A DNA stretch of 64,000 bases from assembly GCA_049694275.1 (NCBI GenBank), contig JBAVQS010000145.1, positions 1 to 64,000 on the forward strand, in the 5' to 3' direction. This DNA comes from JBAVQS01 sp049694275. GTDB lineage: Bacteria; Chloroflexota; Anaerolineae; UBA4142; SHND01. The first letter of the stretch is position 1, and the number at the start of each line of letters is the position of its first letter. A program made the position numbers and the translations under genes. The notes below the pieces were generated by a model that saw only the letters and a program-made list of their open reading frames with translations, did not search any database and was not told where the DNA came from. Below, piece by piece: positions 54,501 to 61,573 of the stretch.

Positions 54501-54539
54501 ATGGGCTTCCGGGTCGCGCTGTCTCCCATTCGACTCTGA
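51507..54539 (+). CDS. Membrane-anchored NACHT NTPase with C-terminal FGE domain; DGR target
   Basis: A 1010-residue protein. Two N-terminal membrane helices (about 26-41 and 51-70), a Pro/Ala-rich linker, then a NACHT/STAND NTPase with Walker A GLPGSGKST (about 198), Walker B LVFFDGLDEVADP (about 295) and a helical region ending in HLTFEEYLAGRY (about 556). The FGE-sulfatase domain begins near 719 (VWCEIPAGPFIMGS) and has FANWLND, RLPTEAEWEKGARG, WGANPDPNRANYGD and VWEWCA. Residues 967-1006 are encoded by the variable repeat. An odd insert of about 27 residues lies between FANWLND and RLPTEAEWE. The start is the ATG at 51507 (GGAGG six bases upstream). Membrane sensor role is inferred. Confidence 0.9.
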   Translation: MSDFKDLYKALAEGIKTLFEAIKNEPLLAFIILSVIVVALFNDKIPPEMRPFIYAIIGVGVVVYAIRVLVPTLRKPAPSADKPAPADKKDSASPPAAPPPAPVPSADPRGAYLDAVIADCRPARLVGLDPQAADPSRGTLSLEQLYISLDTKTQVKVEEGEERKKGRAEPGMDREQTRPLPALEALAQAPDRRMVLLGLPGSGKSTLVRYLALEMAQGLCDPAFDLSKRLPGWRGQPLVPLIIPLGRLAESFPAETRKGEARLVEQFVRTTLDADARTHDYAPRALATLRDTGGLVFFDGLDEVADPNRRPLVRQAVEDFANRYGKHPATRFLVTCRTFSYTDARWQFTNWQTHELASLTEDKINQFVEAWYGQHAQIDPRRADDYERKRAMLVKALHRSDRRRLHVIADNPLILTVMAVVHTHYGELPDTRAQVYDRCIDLLLLRWELERSIDGQKHKRSILDDLAIPRGQLDDALLELAYKAHAGREASDGDQTALVTEELITGVLKVHLRDLTKVQAFLDYCEGSNGLLMLQGEVTPPDAPPNAPLRRVYTFPHLTFEEYLAGRYLEQQRNLGPRVRERLDENSDRWREVVMLLGEHLCFARGDWDRMDSILAALVPEAPPQREADWRALWLAGDLLLLYRRRFANVHPAPAEPRIRERLVRLVETGALTPRERAAAANALAELDDPRPGIGVIVPPPLSGERPSLPEEKGAPELRIPDLVWCEIPAGPFIMGSSKNKNSPHFDPGADNYEIEASEYAKLTRPYYIARYPTTNAQFDAFVEDPQGYRQAQWWTRSGLQWRKDRQGPKKFGGVFDLPNHPVVYVTWYEAVAFANWLNDRLQATGGRSQNSILRLQVWEKGSIVTRDLDPGQFQVRLPTEAEWEKGARGTEGRIYPWGANPDPNRANYGDTGLNTTSAVGAFPGGTSPYGVLDMSGNVWEWCATQWTDNYENYAHHEKNELEGDAPRVWRGGSFFYSRDYVRCAARLGRDPDLLPYNMGFRVALSPIRL
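54406..54525 (+). repeat. DGR variable repeat (VR)
   Basis: The 3' end of the target gene aligns base for base with the template repeat at 55060-55179 (offset 654). There are 20 differences in 120 positions; 19 lie at template adenines and one is T to G in a Tyr codon. The last 25 bases or so are invariant and GC-rich, the expected initiation-of-homology region. Codons for FNNNQNNVRCAYRNRNNPDN become FFYSRDYVRCAARLGRDPDL. Confidence 0.97.
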
Positions 54540-54572
54540 ACTCTGGAGACTCTGGACTCTGGGACTCTGGAG
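54538..54572 (+). repeat. Short tandem ACTCTGG repeats after the VR
   Basis: ACTCTGG occurs four times at 7- to 8-base spacing just past the target stop. GGACTCT and AGAGTCC also form a small alternative stem at 54562-54581. Confidence 0.6.
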
Positions 54573-54577
54573 GGAGA

Positions 54578-54605
54578 GTCCAGAGAGGGCGTGCCCTCTC
54601 TGGAC
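54578..54605 (+). other. DGR hairpin downstream of the VR
   Basis: A 13-bp perfect inverted repeat (54578-54590 and 54593-54605); opening the closing pair leaves a 12-bp stem with a CGTG tetraloop. It sits 38 bases after the target stop. Known DGRs need a GC-rich hairpin or cruciform at this place for efficient retrohoming; the template repeat has no such hairpin after it, as expected. Confidence 0.75.
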
Positions 54606-54630
54606 GCGCAAAAAATTATTTGGTGATAAA

Positions 54631-54984
54631 ATGACTATGGCTGAATCTGAAATGCCGATCTTTACACGCACGTTCGACTTTCTCACCTGGCTCTTGCCGG
54701 AGACCAATCAGTTTCCGCGCGCGCACCGCCACAGCTTTACACAGCGACTGCTGGATGCGGCGTTCGATCTGCGCGAGCGGCTCGAAGAGGCCAATCATCG
54801 CACCGGCAGGGAACGACTCCACAGCCTGCGCCTCGCCGACGAAGCGCTTGACAAGGTGCGGCTCTACCTGCGCCTCGCCGAACGCTGGGGCTGGCTGACC
54901 GACGGCCAGTACCAGCATGTCGCGTCCATGGTCGCCGAAATCGGGCGGCTGCTGGGCGGCTGGCGCAAGGCTACTACAAATTAG
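54631..54984 (+). CDS. avd: DGR accessory protein Avd (four-helix bundle)
   Basis: A 117-residue helical protein matching the accessory variability determinant: FDFLTWLLPETNQFPRAHRHSF, then heptad-like helices (TQRLLDAAFDLRERLEEAN, LRLADEALDKVRLYLRLAE, QYQHVASMVAEIGRLLGGW). The FPRAHR motif followed by a long helix is typical of Avd. Avd forms a positively charged pentamer that binds the reverse transcriptase. The ATG at 54631 has GGTGA at good spacing. Located between the target hairpin and the template repeat, the usual order. Confidence 0.88.
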   Translation: MTMAESEMPIFTRTFDFLTWLLPETNQFPRAHRHSFTQRLLDAAFDLRERLEEANHRTGRERLHSLRLADEALDKVRLYLRLAERWGWLTDGQYQHVASMVAEIGRLLGGWRKATTN

Positions 54985-55059
54985 GCAGACCCTGCAGGGC
55001 CGGATGGCGGCTTGCCCGTCGTTCGCCCCTGTGACTGCGGGGACAGGCCAATGACCGCA

Positions 55060-55179
55060 CCCGGGTGTGGCGCGGCGGGTCCTTCAACAACAATCAGAAC
55101 AACGTCCGCTGCGCTTACCGCAACAGGAACAATCCAGACAACTTGAACAACAATATGGGCTTCCGGGTCGCGCTGTCTC
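55060..55179 (+). ncRNA. DGR template repeat (TR)
   Basis: Non-coding copy of the VR, rich in AAC and AAT codons when read in the target frame (about 30 adenines, 19 of them changed in the VR). It lies 75 bases past avd and is transcribed to give the template for the adenine-error-prone reverse transcriptase. The flanking bases 55059 (A, with C in the VR) and 55180 (A, with C in the VR) may be the true outer limits. The gap 54985-55353 holds only this repeat and the hairpin at 55309. Confidence 0.97.
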
Positions 55180-55308
55180 ACGTTTTTCTTTCATACCGGA
55201 AATACGGTGCGTCAAGAATACCGATTCGCCGTCGAGGTCTGAAAAATGGCTTGGCCTGTTCCTGGCCGCGCTCTGCGCATGATGGCAGAGCCGGGCAAAT
55301 ACAAAATA

Positions 55309-55349
55309 GCCCCGCCCCCTGGGTTCGTCCCTGGGGCGGGGCGCCTTTT
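55309..55349 (+). terminator. GC-rich hairpin between TR and RT
   Basis: Ten GC pairs (55309-55318 and 55333-55342) topped by an internal loop and three more pairs, followed by GCCTTTTG. It ends just before the RT start and could end or stabilise the TR RNA while letting some transcripts continue into the RT gene. Confidence 0.6.
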
Positions 55350-55353
55350 GAAA

Positions 55354-56451
55354 ATGTTTCAAGACCTGTATTCCTGGGACAATCTTCTCCTCGCCTATCA
55401 CGAGGCGAGCAAGGGCAAACGGGGACACTTGCCGGCGGCGACCTTCGAGTACCACCTTGAGGACAACCTCATCGACCTGTGCGCCGAGCTATCCGCCAAA
55501 ACCTATCGCCCGGGGTCCTATGCCAGCTTTTATATCCACGAGCCCAAGCGGCGGCTGATCTCGGCCGCGCCCTTTCGCGACCGGGTGGTCCACCACGCCC
55601 TGTGCAATCTCATCGAGCCGATCTTCGAGCGGTCCTTCATCCCCGACTCGTACGCCAACCGCATCCGCAAGGGGACGCATCGCGCGCTGGACCGCGCGCA
55701 GCACTTCGCCCGCCGTTTTCGCTACGTCCTGCCATGCGATGTCCGCCAGTTTTTTCCCAGCATTGACCATGCGCTCCTGCGCGGGATTCTCGCCAACAAG
55801 CTCGACGACCCCGATGTCCGATGGCTGATCGATCAAATCCTCGCCAGCGGCGTCGGCGTGCTGTCGGAAGAATACACGATGGTCTATTTTCCGGGGGACG
55901 ACCTCTTTGCCCCCAATCGACCGCGCGGACTGCCTATCGGCAACCTGACGAGCCAGTTCTGGGCCAACTGTTACCTGAGCCCGTTCGACCACTTTGTAAA
56001 ACGCGAACTGCGCTGCGCCGGCTACGTTCGCTACGTGGACGACCTGTTGCTTTTTGGGGATGACAAGCGTATGCTGTGGGAGTGGCACGCGGCGGTGGTG
56101 GAACGGCTCGCCGGCCTGCGGTTGACGCTGCATGAAAATTCGGCGCAGGTGCGCCCGACCACCGAAGGGACTCCCTTTCTGGGGTTTATCATTTTTCCGA
56201 CGCACCGGCGGCTCAAGCGGCGCAAGGGCATCGCCTTCCGCCGCCACCTCTACAGCTTGCTGGCGGACTATGCCGCGGGGACGATTCCTTTTGAAACGGT
56301 GACCGCCGCAGTGCGGGGCTGGGTGAATCACGTCCGCTTTGGGGACACCTGGGGACTGCGGCGGGCGATGTTCAGCCGAGGGGAAGGAGTGATTGGAAAT
56401 CACCCGCAAAAAAAGGCGGGGCTATCGGAAAAAAGGGCGGCGGCAGGCTGA
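55354..56451 (+). CDS. DGR reverse transcriptase
   Basis: A 365-residue DGR-class reverse transcriptase. N-terminal KMFQDLYSWDNLLLAYHEASKGKR is typical of the group. Motif A CDVRQFFPSIDH (Asp129), DGR motif B GLPIGNLTSQFWANCYL (SQ in place of the SP of most retroelement RTs), catalytic YVDD at 227-230 in RYVDDLLLFGDD, and the GFIIFPTHRRLK segment of motif E. It copies the TR RNA with frequent errors at adenine and delivers cDNA to the VR. ATG at 55354 is used because upstream in-frame ATGs (55246, 55279) would translate through the 55309 hairpin. Confidence 0.95.
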   Translation: MFQDLYSWDNLLLAYHEASKGKRGHLPAATFEYHLEDNLIDLCAELSAKTYRPGSYASFYIHEPKRRLISAAPFRDRVVHHALCNLIEPIFERSFIPDSYANRIRKGTHRALDRAQHFARRFRYVLPCDVRQFFPSIDHALLRGILANKLDDPDVRWLIDQILASGVGVLSEEYTMVYFPGDDLFAPNRPRGLPIGNLTSQFWANCYLSPFDHFVKRELRCAGYVRYVDDLLLFGDDKRMLWEWHAAVVERLAGLRLTLHENSAQVRPTTEGTPFLGFIIFPTHRRLKRRKGIAFRRHLYSLLADYAAGTIPFETVTAAVRGWVNHVRFGDTWGLRRAMFSRGEGVIGNHPQKKAGLSEKRAAAG

Positions 56452-56460
56452 CCCTTTTTT
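56429..56460 (+). terminator. Terminator at the end of the RT gene
   Basis: AAAAAAGGG/CCCTTTTTT pairs (9 bp) across the RT stop codon with a 14-nt loop, ending in six Ts. The following 56461-56616 shows only short repeats (GATGCC) and no gene. Confidence 0.65.
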
Positions 56461-56616
56461 GAAAAAGCCCGCTTTGTTCAGCCCGGCGATTTCCAAGACT
56501 CCGTTGGCGAACTTATTTTTTGGTCGCTGAGGCGACCTTTCAGATTCAGGCGGAGAATTCCATTCTCTGATGCCGGATGCCAGATGCCTGGCGCCAGAGA
56601 AAAAAAGGAGCGATTC

Positions 56617-57465
56617 ATGCGACTAGGGGCACATGTTTCTATTGCGGGCGGGGCGGACCTTGCCATCGAACGCGGAACAGAGTTCGGCTGTGAGGCGATT
56701 CAAATATTTACAAAGAACAATAACCAGTGGCGCGCCGCGCCCCTCGCCGACGAGGTGGTCGAGCGCTTTCGCGCCAACCTCGCGGCCAGCGACATTCACC
56801 CGGTGGTCGCGCACGGCTCGTACCTCATCAACCTCGGGACCTCCGACCAGGCGCTCTGGAAGAAATCGTCCGACAGCCTGCAGACCGAGTTGGAACGCTG
56901 TGAACGGCTCGGCGTCGCGTTCTTCGTCACGCACCCCGGCTCGCACACCGGCGCGGGCATCGAACCGGGGCTTGCCAATGTCGCCCGCGCGCTCAACGCA
57001 GTCCACAAGCGGACGCATGGGTATCGCGTCATGACCCTCGTCGAGCACATGGCCGGCCAGGGGACCAACCTGTGCAGCGCGTTTGACCAGATCGCCCGGC
57101 TCTTTGACATGGTCGAGGACCAGACGCGCATCGGGGTCTGTCTGGATACGTGCCACCTCTTTGCCGCGGGTTATGACTATCGCACGCCGGACAAGTATGC
57201 CGCGCTGATGGAAGAGATGGACCGGGCCTTTGGCCTCGACCGGGTCCGGTGCATCCATCTCAACGACAGCAAGACACCGCTCGGCTCCAGGGTGGACCGG
57301 CACGAAAGGATCGGCCAGGGCAAGATCGGGCGTAAAGGGTTCAAGCTCTTTGTGCAGGACCCCCGCTGGCGGGATACGCCTGGACTCATCGAGACGCCAA
57401 CCGACGGGACCGGCAAGCAGGAAAAGCAAAACCTGCGCACACTGCGGCGGCTGGCGGCCGGCTAG
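56617..57465 (+). CDS. nfo: Endonuclease IV (apurinic endonuclease)
   Basis: A 282-residue AP endonuclease of base-excision repair. Metal ligands seen in order: His in LGAHVSIAGG, HGSYLINL, Glu in TLVEHMAGQG, Asp-x2-His in CLDTCHLFAAGYD, His in CIHLNDSKTPLGSRVDRHERIG and Glu in LIETPTDG. Length is typical. The ATG at 56617 has AGGAG six bases upstream. It is downstream of the RT terminator and followed by a perfect 15-bp inverted repeat. Confidence 0.93.
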   Translation: MRLGAHVSIAGGADLAIERGTEFGCEAIQIFTKNNNQWRAAPLADEVVERFRANLAASDIHPVVAHGSYLINLGTSDQALWKKSSDSLQTELERCERLGVAFFVTHPGSHTGAGIEPGLANVARALNAVHKRTHGYRVMTLVEHMAGQGTNLCSAFDQIARLFDMVEDQTRIGVCLDTCHLFAAGYDYRTPDKYAALMEEMDRAFGLDRVRCIHLNDSKTPLGSRVDRHERIGQGKIGRKGFKLFVQDPRWRDTPGLIETPTDGTGKQEKQNLRTLRRLAAG

Positions 57466-57471
57466 ACTTCC

Positions 57472-57510
57472 CCCTCTCCTGACGACGGAAGGCGTGTCGT
57501 CAGGAGAGGG
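57472..57510. terminator. Perfect inverted repeat after nfo
   Basis: A 15-bp stem (57472-57486 and 57496-57510) with a 9-nt loop, 7 bases past the nfo stop; no T-run. Probably a transcript-end or repeat-type structure. Confidence 0.6.
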
Positions 57511-57534
57511 TCGGGGTGAGGCAAAGGGGTTCAA

Positions 57535-58875
57535 ATGCAAGGTCGTTCTCCGTTCGTGATTGCCGGAATGGTGGCCGGCGGCTGCCTGCTCCTGCTCGCC
57601 TGCATCGCCTTTTTCAGCATCTCGGCGTTTTACCTGTTCTCGCATAACACACTGCTCGACGCGCTGGCGCCCACGGCCAGCAACCGGATCGTCTATGTGG
57701 GCAACGATTCCAATATCTATGTCGTCGAACCGAACGGCAAGAACCGGGTTTCGCTCACTCAGGACGGCGATGGCAATGGTCCACTGCGGTATGACTATCC
57801 CGTCTGGGCGCCCGATGGCAGGCACCTTGCCTTTGTCGGAATGAAATACGCCGGGCAGGGAATCGATAACGCCACGCTCTACAGCGTCGAGCCGGCGGGA
57901 AACAACCGGCGCACGCTCTATCAATCCGACCAATCGTTTCCGATCTACCTCTACTGGTCGCCGGACAGCCGCTATGTGAGCTTTCTCGCGAACAAGGATA
58001 ATACTGCTCTGGCCCTCCGCGCGGCGAGCCTCGACGGGCAGACCCCGATTCAAGAGCTCGACAGCGGCTCGCCCCTCTACTGGGCCTGGGCCCCGGATGC
58101 CCAAAGCATGTTCCTCCATATTGGTGGGACCCTCGCCGACTCGGATAGCGCCCACCTCTCCCTGCTCCCCTTTGGCGGCAAGCAGACGGCGCAGCCCCTC
58201 GCGTCCAGTCCCGGCGCATTCCAGGCGCCCCAATGGTCGCAGGATGGCAAGTCAGTCCTCTATGCCCAGCAGGACACGAATAACCGGCAGACGCTGATGA
58301 TCGCCGACGCGCAGGGCCAGCACGCGCGGTCCCTGTTCACCTACGTGGGACGTATCGCCTTTGCGTGGTCTCCTGATGGAAACCGCATCGCCTATATCGC
58401 CACCCCGCCTGAGGCTGGGATCACCACACTCGGCCAGGTCCACGTGATTGACGCCAACGGCCAGAACGACCGGCCGGTCGGCGACACTCACGCCCTCGCG
58501 ATGCTCTGGTCCCCCAACGGCAAGCGCCTGGCCGACCTGTCCATCGACATGGGCGGCAATAATACGAGCTACCGCTTTCAAGGGCTCGCGCAGACCACGA
58601 ATGCCCTCAAGCTCAGGTGGGAGGCCACCGATATGGAGAGCGGCCAGGTGCATCCCATCGCCGCCTTGATTCCGACCGATGGCTTTATCAGCACCCTGCC
58701 CTATTTTGACCAGTATGCGCGCTCGACCACCTTCTGGTCGCCTGACAGCCAGCAGTTCGTCTATACCACGGTCGAGGCCAACGGCGACGGCTCGATCTGG
58801 GTGGCCGATGCGAATGGAGTGAACGCCCCGCGCAAGATCGGGGATGGGGGTATTGCATTCTGGTCGTGGCGGTAA
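57535..58875 (+). CDS. Membrane-anchored TolB/WD40-like propeller protein
   Basis: A 446-residue protein with one N-terminal membrane helix (about 8-35, CLLLLACIAFFSISAFYLF) and a long extracytoplasmic domain built of repeated blades: IVYVGNDSNIYVVEPNGKN, YPVWAPDGRHLAFVG, WSPDSRYVSFLANKD, WSQDGKSVLYAQQ, FAWSPDGNRIAYIATPP, WSPNGKRLADLS, WSPDSQQFVYTTVEANG. The xWSPDGxxLA pattern is the TolB-like propeller. No enzymatic motif. It may bind a partner protein or polymer at the cell surface. Confidence 0.82.
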   Translation: MQGRSPFVIAGMVAGGCLLLLACIAFFSISAFYLFSHNTLLDALAPTASNRIVYVGNDSNIYVVEPNGKNRVSLTQDGDGNGPLRYDYPVWAPDGRHLAFVGMKYAGQGIDNATLYSVEPAGNNRRTLYQSDQSFPIYLYWSPDSRYVSFLANKDNTALALRAASLDGQTPIQELDSGSPLYWAWAPDAQSMFLHIGGTLADSDSAHLSLLPFGGKQTAQPLASSPGAFQAPQWSQDGKSVLYAQQDTNNRQTLMIADAQGQHARSLFTYVGRIAFAWSPDGNRIAYIATPPEAGITTLGQVHVIDANGQNDRPVGDTHALAMLWSPNGKRLADLSIDMGGNNTSYRFQGLAQTTNALKLRWEATDMESGQVHPIAALIPTDGFISTLPYFDQYARSTTFWSPDSQQFVYTTVEANGDGSIWVADANGVNAPRKIGDGGIAFWSWR

Positions 58876-58894
58876 CAACAGGGCAAATCTGGTA

Positions 58895-58900
58895 TACAAT
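58895..58900 (+). promoter_or_regulatory. -10 box of the lipid kinase gene
   Basis: TACAAT, with GTAACA 17 bases upstream (58872-58877, 4 of 6 to TTGACA). It ends 6 bases before the GTG start, so the message is probably leaderless. Confidence 0.45.
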
Positions 58901-58906
58901 GGGTCC

Positions 58907-59836
58907 GTGCGCGCGCGATTAATCTACAACCCTTCCGCCGGAATGCATAACAATGAGGCGACCCTTCGAACCGCAGTCGATGTGCTGACCGGCGCAGGCT
59001 GGGAGGCCGAGGTGCGCGAGACCCGCGCCGGCGGCGATGGACAGCGGCTGGCGCGCGAGGCGGCGGCGCAGGGCTATGATGTCGCATTTGCGCTGGGCGG
59101 CGATGGGACGGTGAACGATGTGCTGAATGGCCTGGTCGATACGCAGACCGCCCTCGGCGTCCTCCCCTATGGCACGGTGAACGTGTGGGCCAAAGAGATG
59201 GGCCTGCCGCTGGGAGATATGGCAGCGGCGGCGCGGCTGCACCTGCAGGCGCGAGTCCGCCGCATCGACGTGGGGCTGGTGGAGGGCAATTCGTTCGGCA
59301 CGCGCGCCTTTGGAATGTGGTGCGGGGTTGGGTTTGATGCGGCCATCGCCGCCGAGATCGAACCGCAGCGCGCGGCGCGGCGGCGGCTGGGCGCGCTCAT
59401 CTGGTGGCTCGCCGGCATACGCACGGCCTTTACCTTTCGCGGCCGGATGGCGCGCATTCGCGTCGATGGGCAGAACCACCGCATGCGCGTCCTCCTGGGA
59501 TTGGCAAGCAACGTCCAGTTGTACGGGGGCCTGGTGCGCATCTCGCCTCAGGCGCAGGTGGACGATGGGCTGCTCGACCTGGCGCTCTTTCGCGGCACGG
59601 GCGCGTGGCCCACGGCGTGGCACCTCATCCGCGTCTTTTTGGGCTGGCACATCCATGCGCCCGATGTCGAGCACTATCGCGCCCGCGAAATCGTCATCAC
59701 GTCGAACAAGCTCCCCGTCCATGTTGACGCCGAGCCGGTTGGCCACACGCCGGTCCGTATCACCATCCGCCCGCAGGCGCTCAACGTCCTCGTCCCGCCA
59801 ACGGCCAACCAGTCTCTTTTCGCCCCGAGCCCATAG
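58907..59836 (+). CDS. Diacylglycerol/sphingosine-kinase-like lipid kinase
   Basis: A 309-residue lipid kinase of the DAGK catalytic family, which phosphorylates diacylglycerol or related lipids with ATP. RLIYNPSAGMHNN opens the fold, ALGGDGTVNDVLNGL holds the GGDGT nucleotide loop and LGVLPYGTVNVWAKEMGLP is the second conserved block; CGVGFDAAIAAEIEP and VDDGLLDLALF follow. The start is a GTG at 58907, since no ATG lies in frame near the conserved first strand; an in-frame ATG at 58844 would sit inside the previous gene. Confidence 0.88.
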   Translation: MRARLIYNPSAGMHNNEATLRTAVDVLTGAGWEAEVRETRAGGDGQRLAREAAAQGYDVAFALGGDGTVNDVLNGLVDTQTALGVLPYGTVNVWAKEMGLPLGDMAAAARLHLQARVRRIDVGLVEGNSFGTRAFGMWCGVGFDAAIAAEIEPQRAARRRLGALIWWLAGIRTAFTFRGRMARIRVDGQNHRMRVLLGLASNVQLYGGLVRISPQAQVDDGLLDLALFRGTGAWPTAWHLIRVFLGWHIHAPDVEHYRAREIVITSNKLPVHVDAEPVGHTPVRITIRPQALNVLVPPTANQSLFAPSP

Positions 59837-59862
59837 GAACAGGTTTCAAACCTGCCCCCACC

Positions 59863-61545
59863 TCATTTGCTCACGGTAAAGCGGCCGCGCTGCACCAGAT
59901 GCGAGTCCACATACATCTCCACCACATACTCGCCAGAGCTAAAAGTAAAGATATCTCCGCCGGCATACTGGAATGTTTGGACGGTGCTCCCCTTGGCCCC
60001 CTGCGACCACTGGCCGGCAACGCGCAAAGCCTCGTCCTCGACGCCGTCGACGTACACCTTCCACAGCACGCTCTGCCCATTCTGCATCCCATCATAGTCC
60101 ACGCGCACGACAACCTGGCTGGGGCCCGCCGGAAGCGTATCGCTATAGACATTGTCCGTCGAACCCACCGCCGCCGGCGCGCCAAACTGAAGCGGTTGAA
60201 TCTGCGCGGATACGGGAGCGCCCGGCGCCCGGCCCGTGTATTCCAGCGCGACATCCATCTCTTTGATCCGCTGCGCTTGCTGTTGAGCCTCGGCGATGAC
60301 GGCGCTCGCGTTGGCAACCGTCTCACGGGGAGGCGCCTCGGTCTGCGATCCGGCTTGCCCATTCAACCGACCGACCAGATTTTCCAGGTCCCCGGCGCCG
60401 CTGTCGAGCTCTGCCCACAGTTCGGTCGGCGGCTCCTGGCCGGCGGCCTTGGCATCGGCAACCTGCCGCGCGGCCAGGTCGAGCGTGCCGGCATACTCGC
60501 TCCGGGCAGCGTCCATCTGCCCCGCCGCAAGGAGGGCCAGCGCCTTGTTCGTATGAATGGCCACAATGCCCGGGTCCAGCGCAAGCGCATGGTTATCCAC
60601 TGCCAGCGCGGCGTCAAATTGCCCGAGGACATAAAGCGTCCAGCCCAGATTCCAGTTGACGCTCGTGTCATCCTTGTGCGCTGCGATTGCCTCCTGATAG
60701 TTGGACACTGCCTCGTCGTACTGGGCCAGCGCATAATAAGCATTGCCGCGTTCGTAAAGCGCATTCCCATATTCGGGCGCCTGCGCCACCGCCTTGTCAA
60801 ACTCGGCGATGGCCTCCTGATTCTTGTTCTGGTAAGCAAGCCCGACCCCTTTGGCATAAGCCTCAATCGCCGAATCGGGGAGCGGCGCAATGGGCTGGAG
60901 ATAGTTTTGGACGATCCAGACGGACGTCACACCCACCAGAATCAAGCCGGTCACCATAAAAATGATGCGAATGCGCCGGGACATCGCCATCGACAAGCCC
61001 AGGAGCGCCAGCGCCGCCGCAAGGAGGCTCAGATGCAGGATATAGGTGTCGCCCTTTTTGACCCAGAGCTCATCCGTTTCCGCCTGGTCTGTAAATTGCT
61101 CGGAAAGGGTCGTCGAACTGACCAGATAGGTATCCGCTTCATAAGCGGACACGTTGGGGAAGGCGGCGTCGGGTGCAAAATAGGGCGCGGCCAGAAGCGG
61201 GCTCAGTTTCGCAACCCGGTCGCGCACCGCCTGGTATCGTCGCAAGGCGGCAGGGTCGTTCGCGCGATCGGCTAGGGTCGCCTGCAAATCCAGGCTCGCC
61301 CATGCGCGATAAGCGTCGGACCGATCATAGCCCACCCGCGTCGTCCCGGAGCTCCGCGCCCCCATTGCCTGGATGGCGTAGCGGATTGCATCGCGGCGCG
61401 CGGCCGCCGAATGAACCGCGGCGTCGTGCTCGAGGAACCCCACAAGCGTCGCCAGGAGCGTGACCGACGCGATGACCATTGCAATAACGCGGTTGTAATT
61501 TTCGCTTTGAAAGAATGATTTGCTTGGATGTGCGTGCTCTGCCAT
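59863..61545 (-). CDS. TPR-repeat membrane protein
   Basis: A 560-residue membrane protein. N-terminal cytoplasmic tail, first membrane helix (about 20-40), a helical extracytoplasmic segment with QATLADRANDPAALRRYQAV, two more hydrophobic helices (about 150-215), then at least three TPR motifs (IEAYAKGVGLAYQNKNQEAIAEFDKAV, GNALYERGNAYYALAQYDEAVSNYQEAI, NWNLGWTLYVLGQFDAALAVD). A Gln/Ala coiled coil and a beta-rich end (PSQVVVRVDYDGMQNG) follow. ATG at 61545 is used. The N-terminal half resembles the next gene upstream in layout (TM, coiled region, TM), so the two are likely paralogous partners. Confidence 0.75.
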   Translation of the reverse strand: MAEHAHPSKSFFQSENYNRVIAMVIASVTLLATLVGFLEHDAAVHSAAARRDAIRYAIQAMGARSSGTTRVGYDRSDAYRAWASLDLQATLADRANDPAALRRYQAVRDRVAKLSPLLAAPYFAPDAAFPNVSAYEADTYLVSSTTLSEQFTDQAETDELWVKKGDTYILHLSLLAAALALLGLSMAMSRRIRIIFMVTGLILVGVTSVWIVQNYLQPIAPLPDSAIEAYAKGVGLAYQNKNQEAIAEFDKAVAQAPEYGNALYERGNAYYALAQYDEAVSNYQEAIAAHKDDTSVNWNLGWTLYVLGQFDAALAVDNHALALDPGIVAIHTNKALALLAAGQMDAARSEYAGTLDLAARQVADAKAAGQEPPTELWAELDSGAGDLENLVGRLNGQAGSQTEAPPRETVANASAVIAEAQQQAQRIKEMDVALEYTGRAPGAPVSAQIQPLQFGAPAAVGSTDNVYSDTLPAGPSQVVVRVDYDGMQNGQSVLWKVYVDGVEDEALRVAGQWSQGAKGSTVQTFQYAGGDIFTFSSGEYVVEMYVDSHLVQRGRFTVSK

Positions 61546-61573
61546 AGTCTCTTCCCTTTTCTGTAAACTGCGG

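Noticed and set aside
54981..55181. Minus-strand frame over the template repeat
   Set aside because: A shadow of the repeat's asparagine-rich codons; similar shadow present opposite the VR.
55065..55460. Frame of 131 codons through the template repeat
   Set aside because: It starts inside the TR and overlaps the RT gene in another frame; the TR is expected to be non-coding RNA.
56623..58233. Long open frame (about 536 codons) antisense to nfo and the propeller gene
   Set aside because: Covers two genes with strong family motifs on the sense strand; the antisense product has no recognisable fold.
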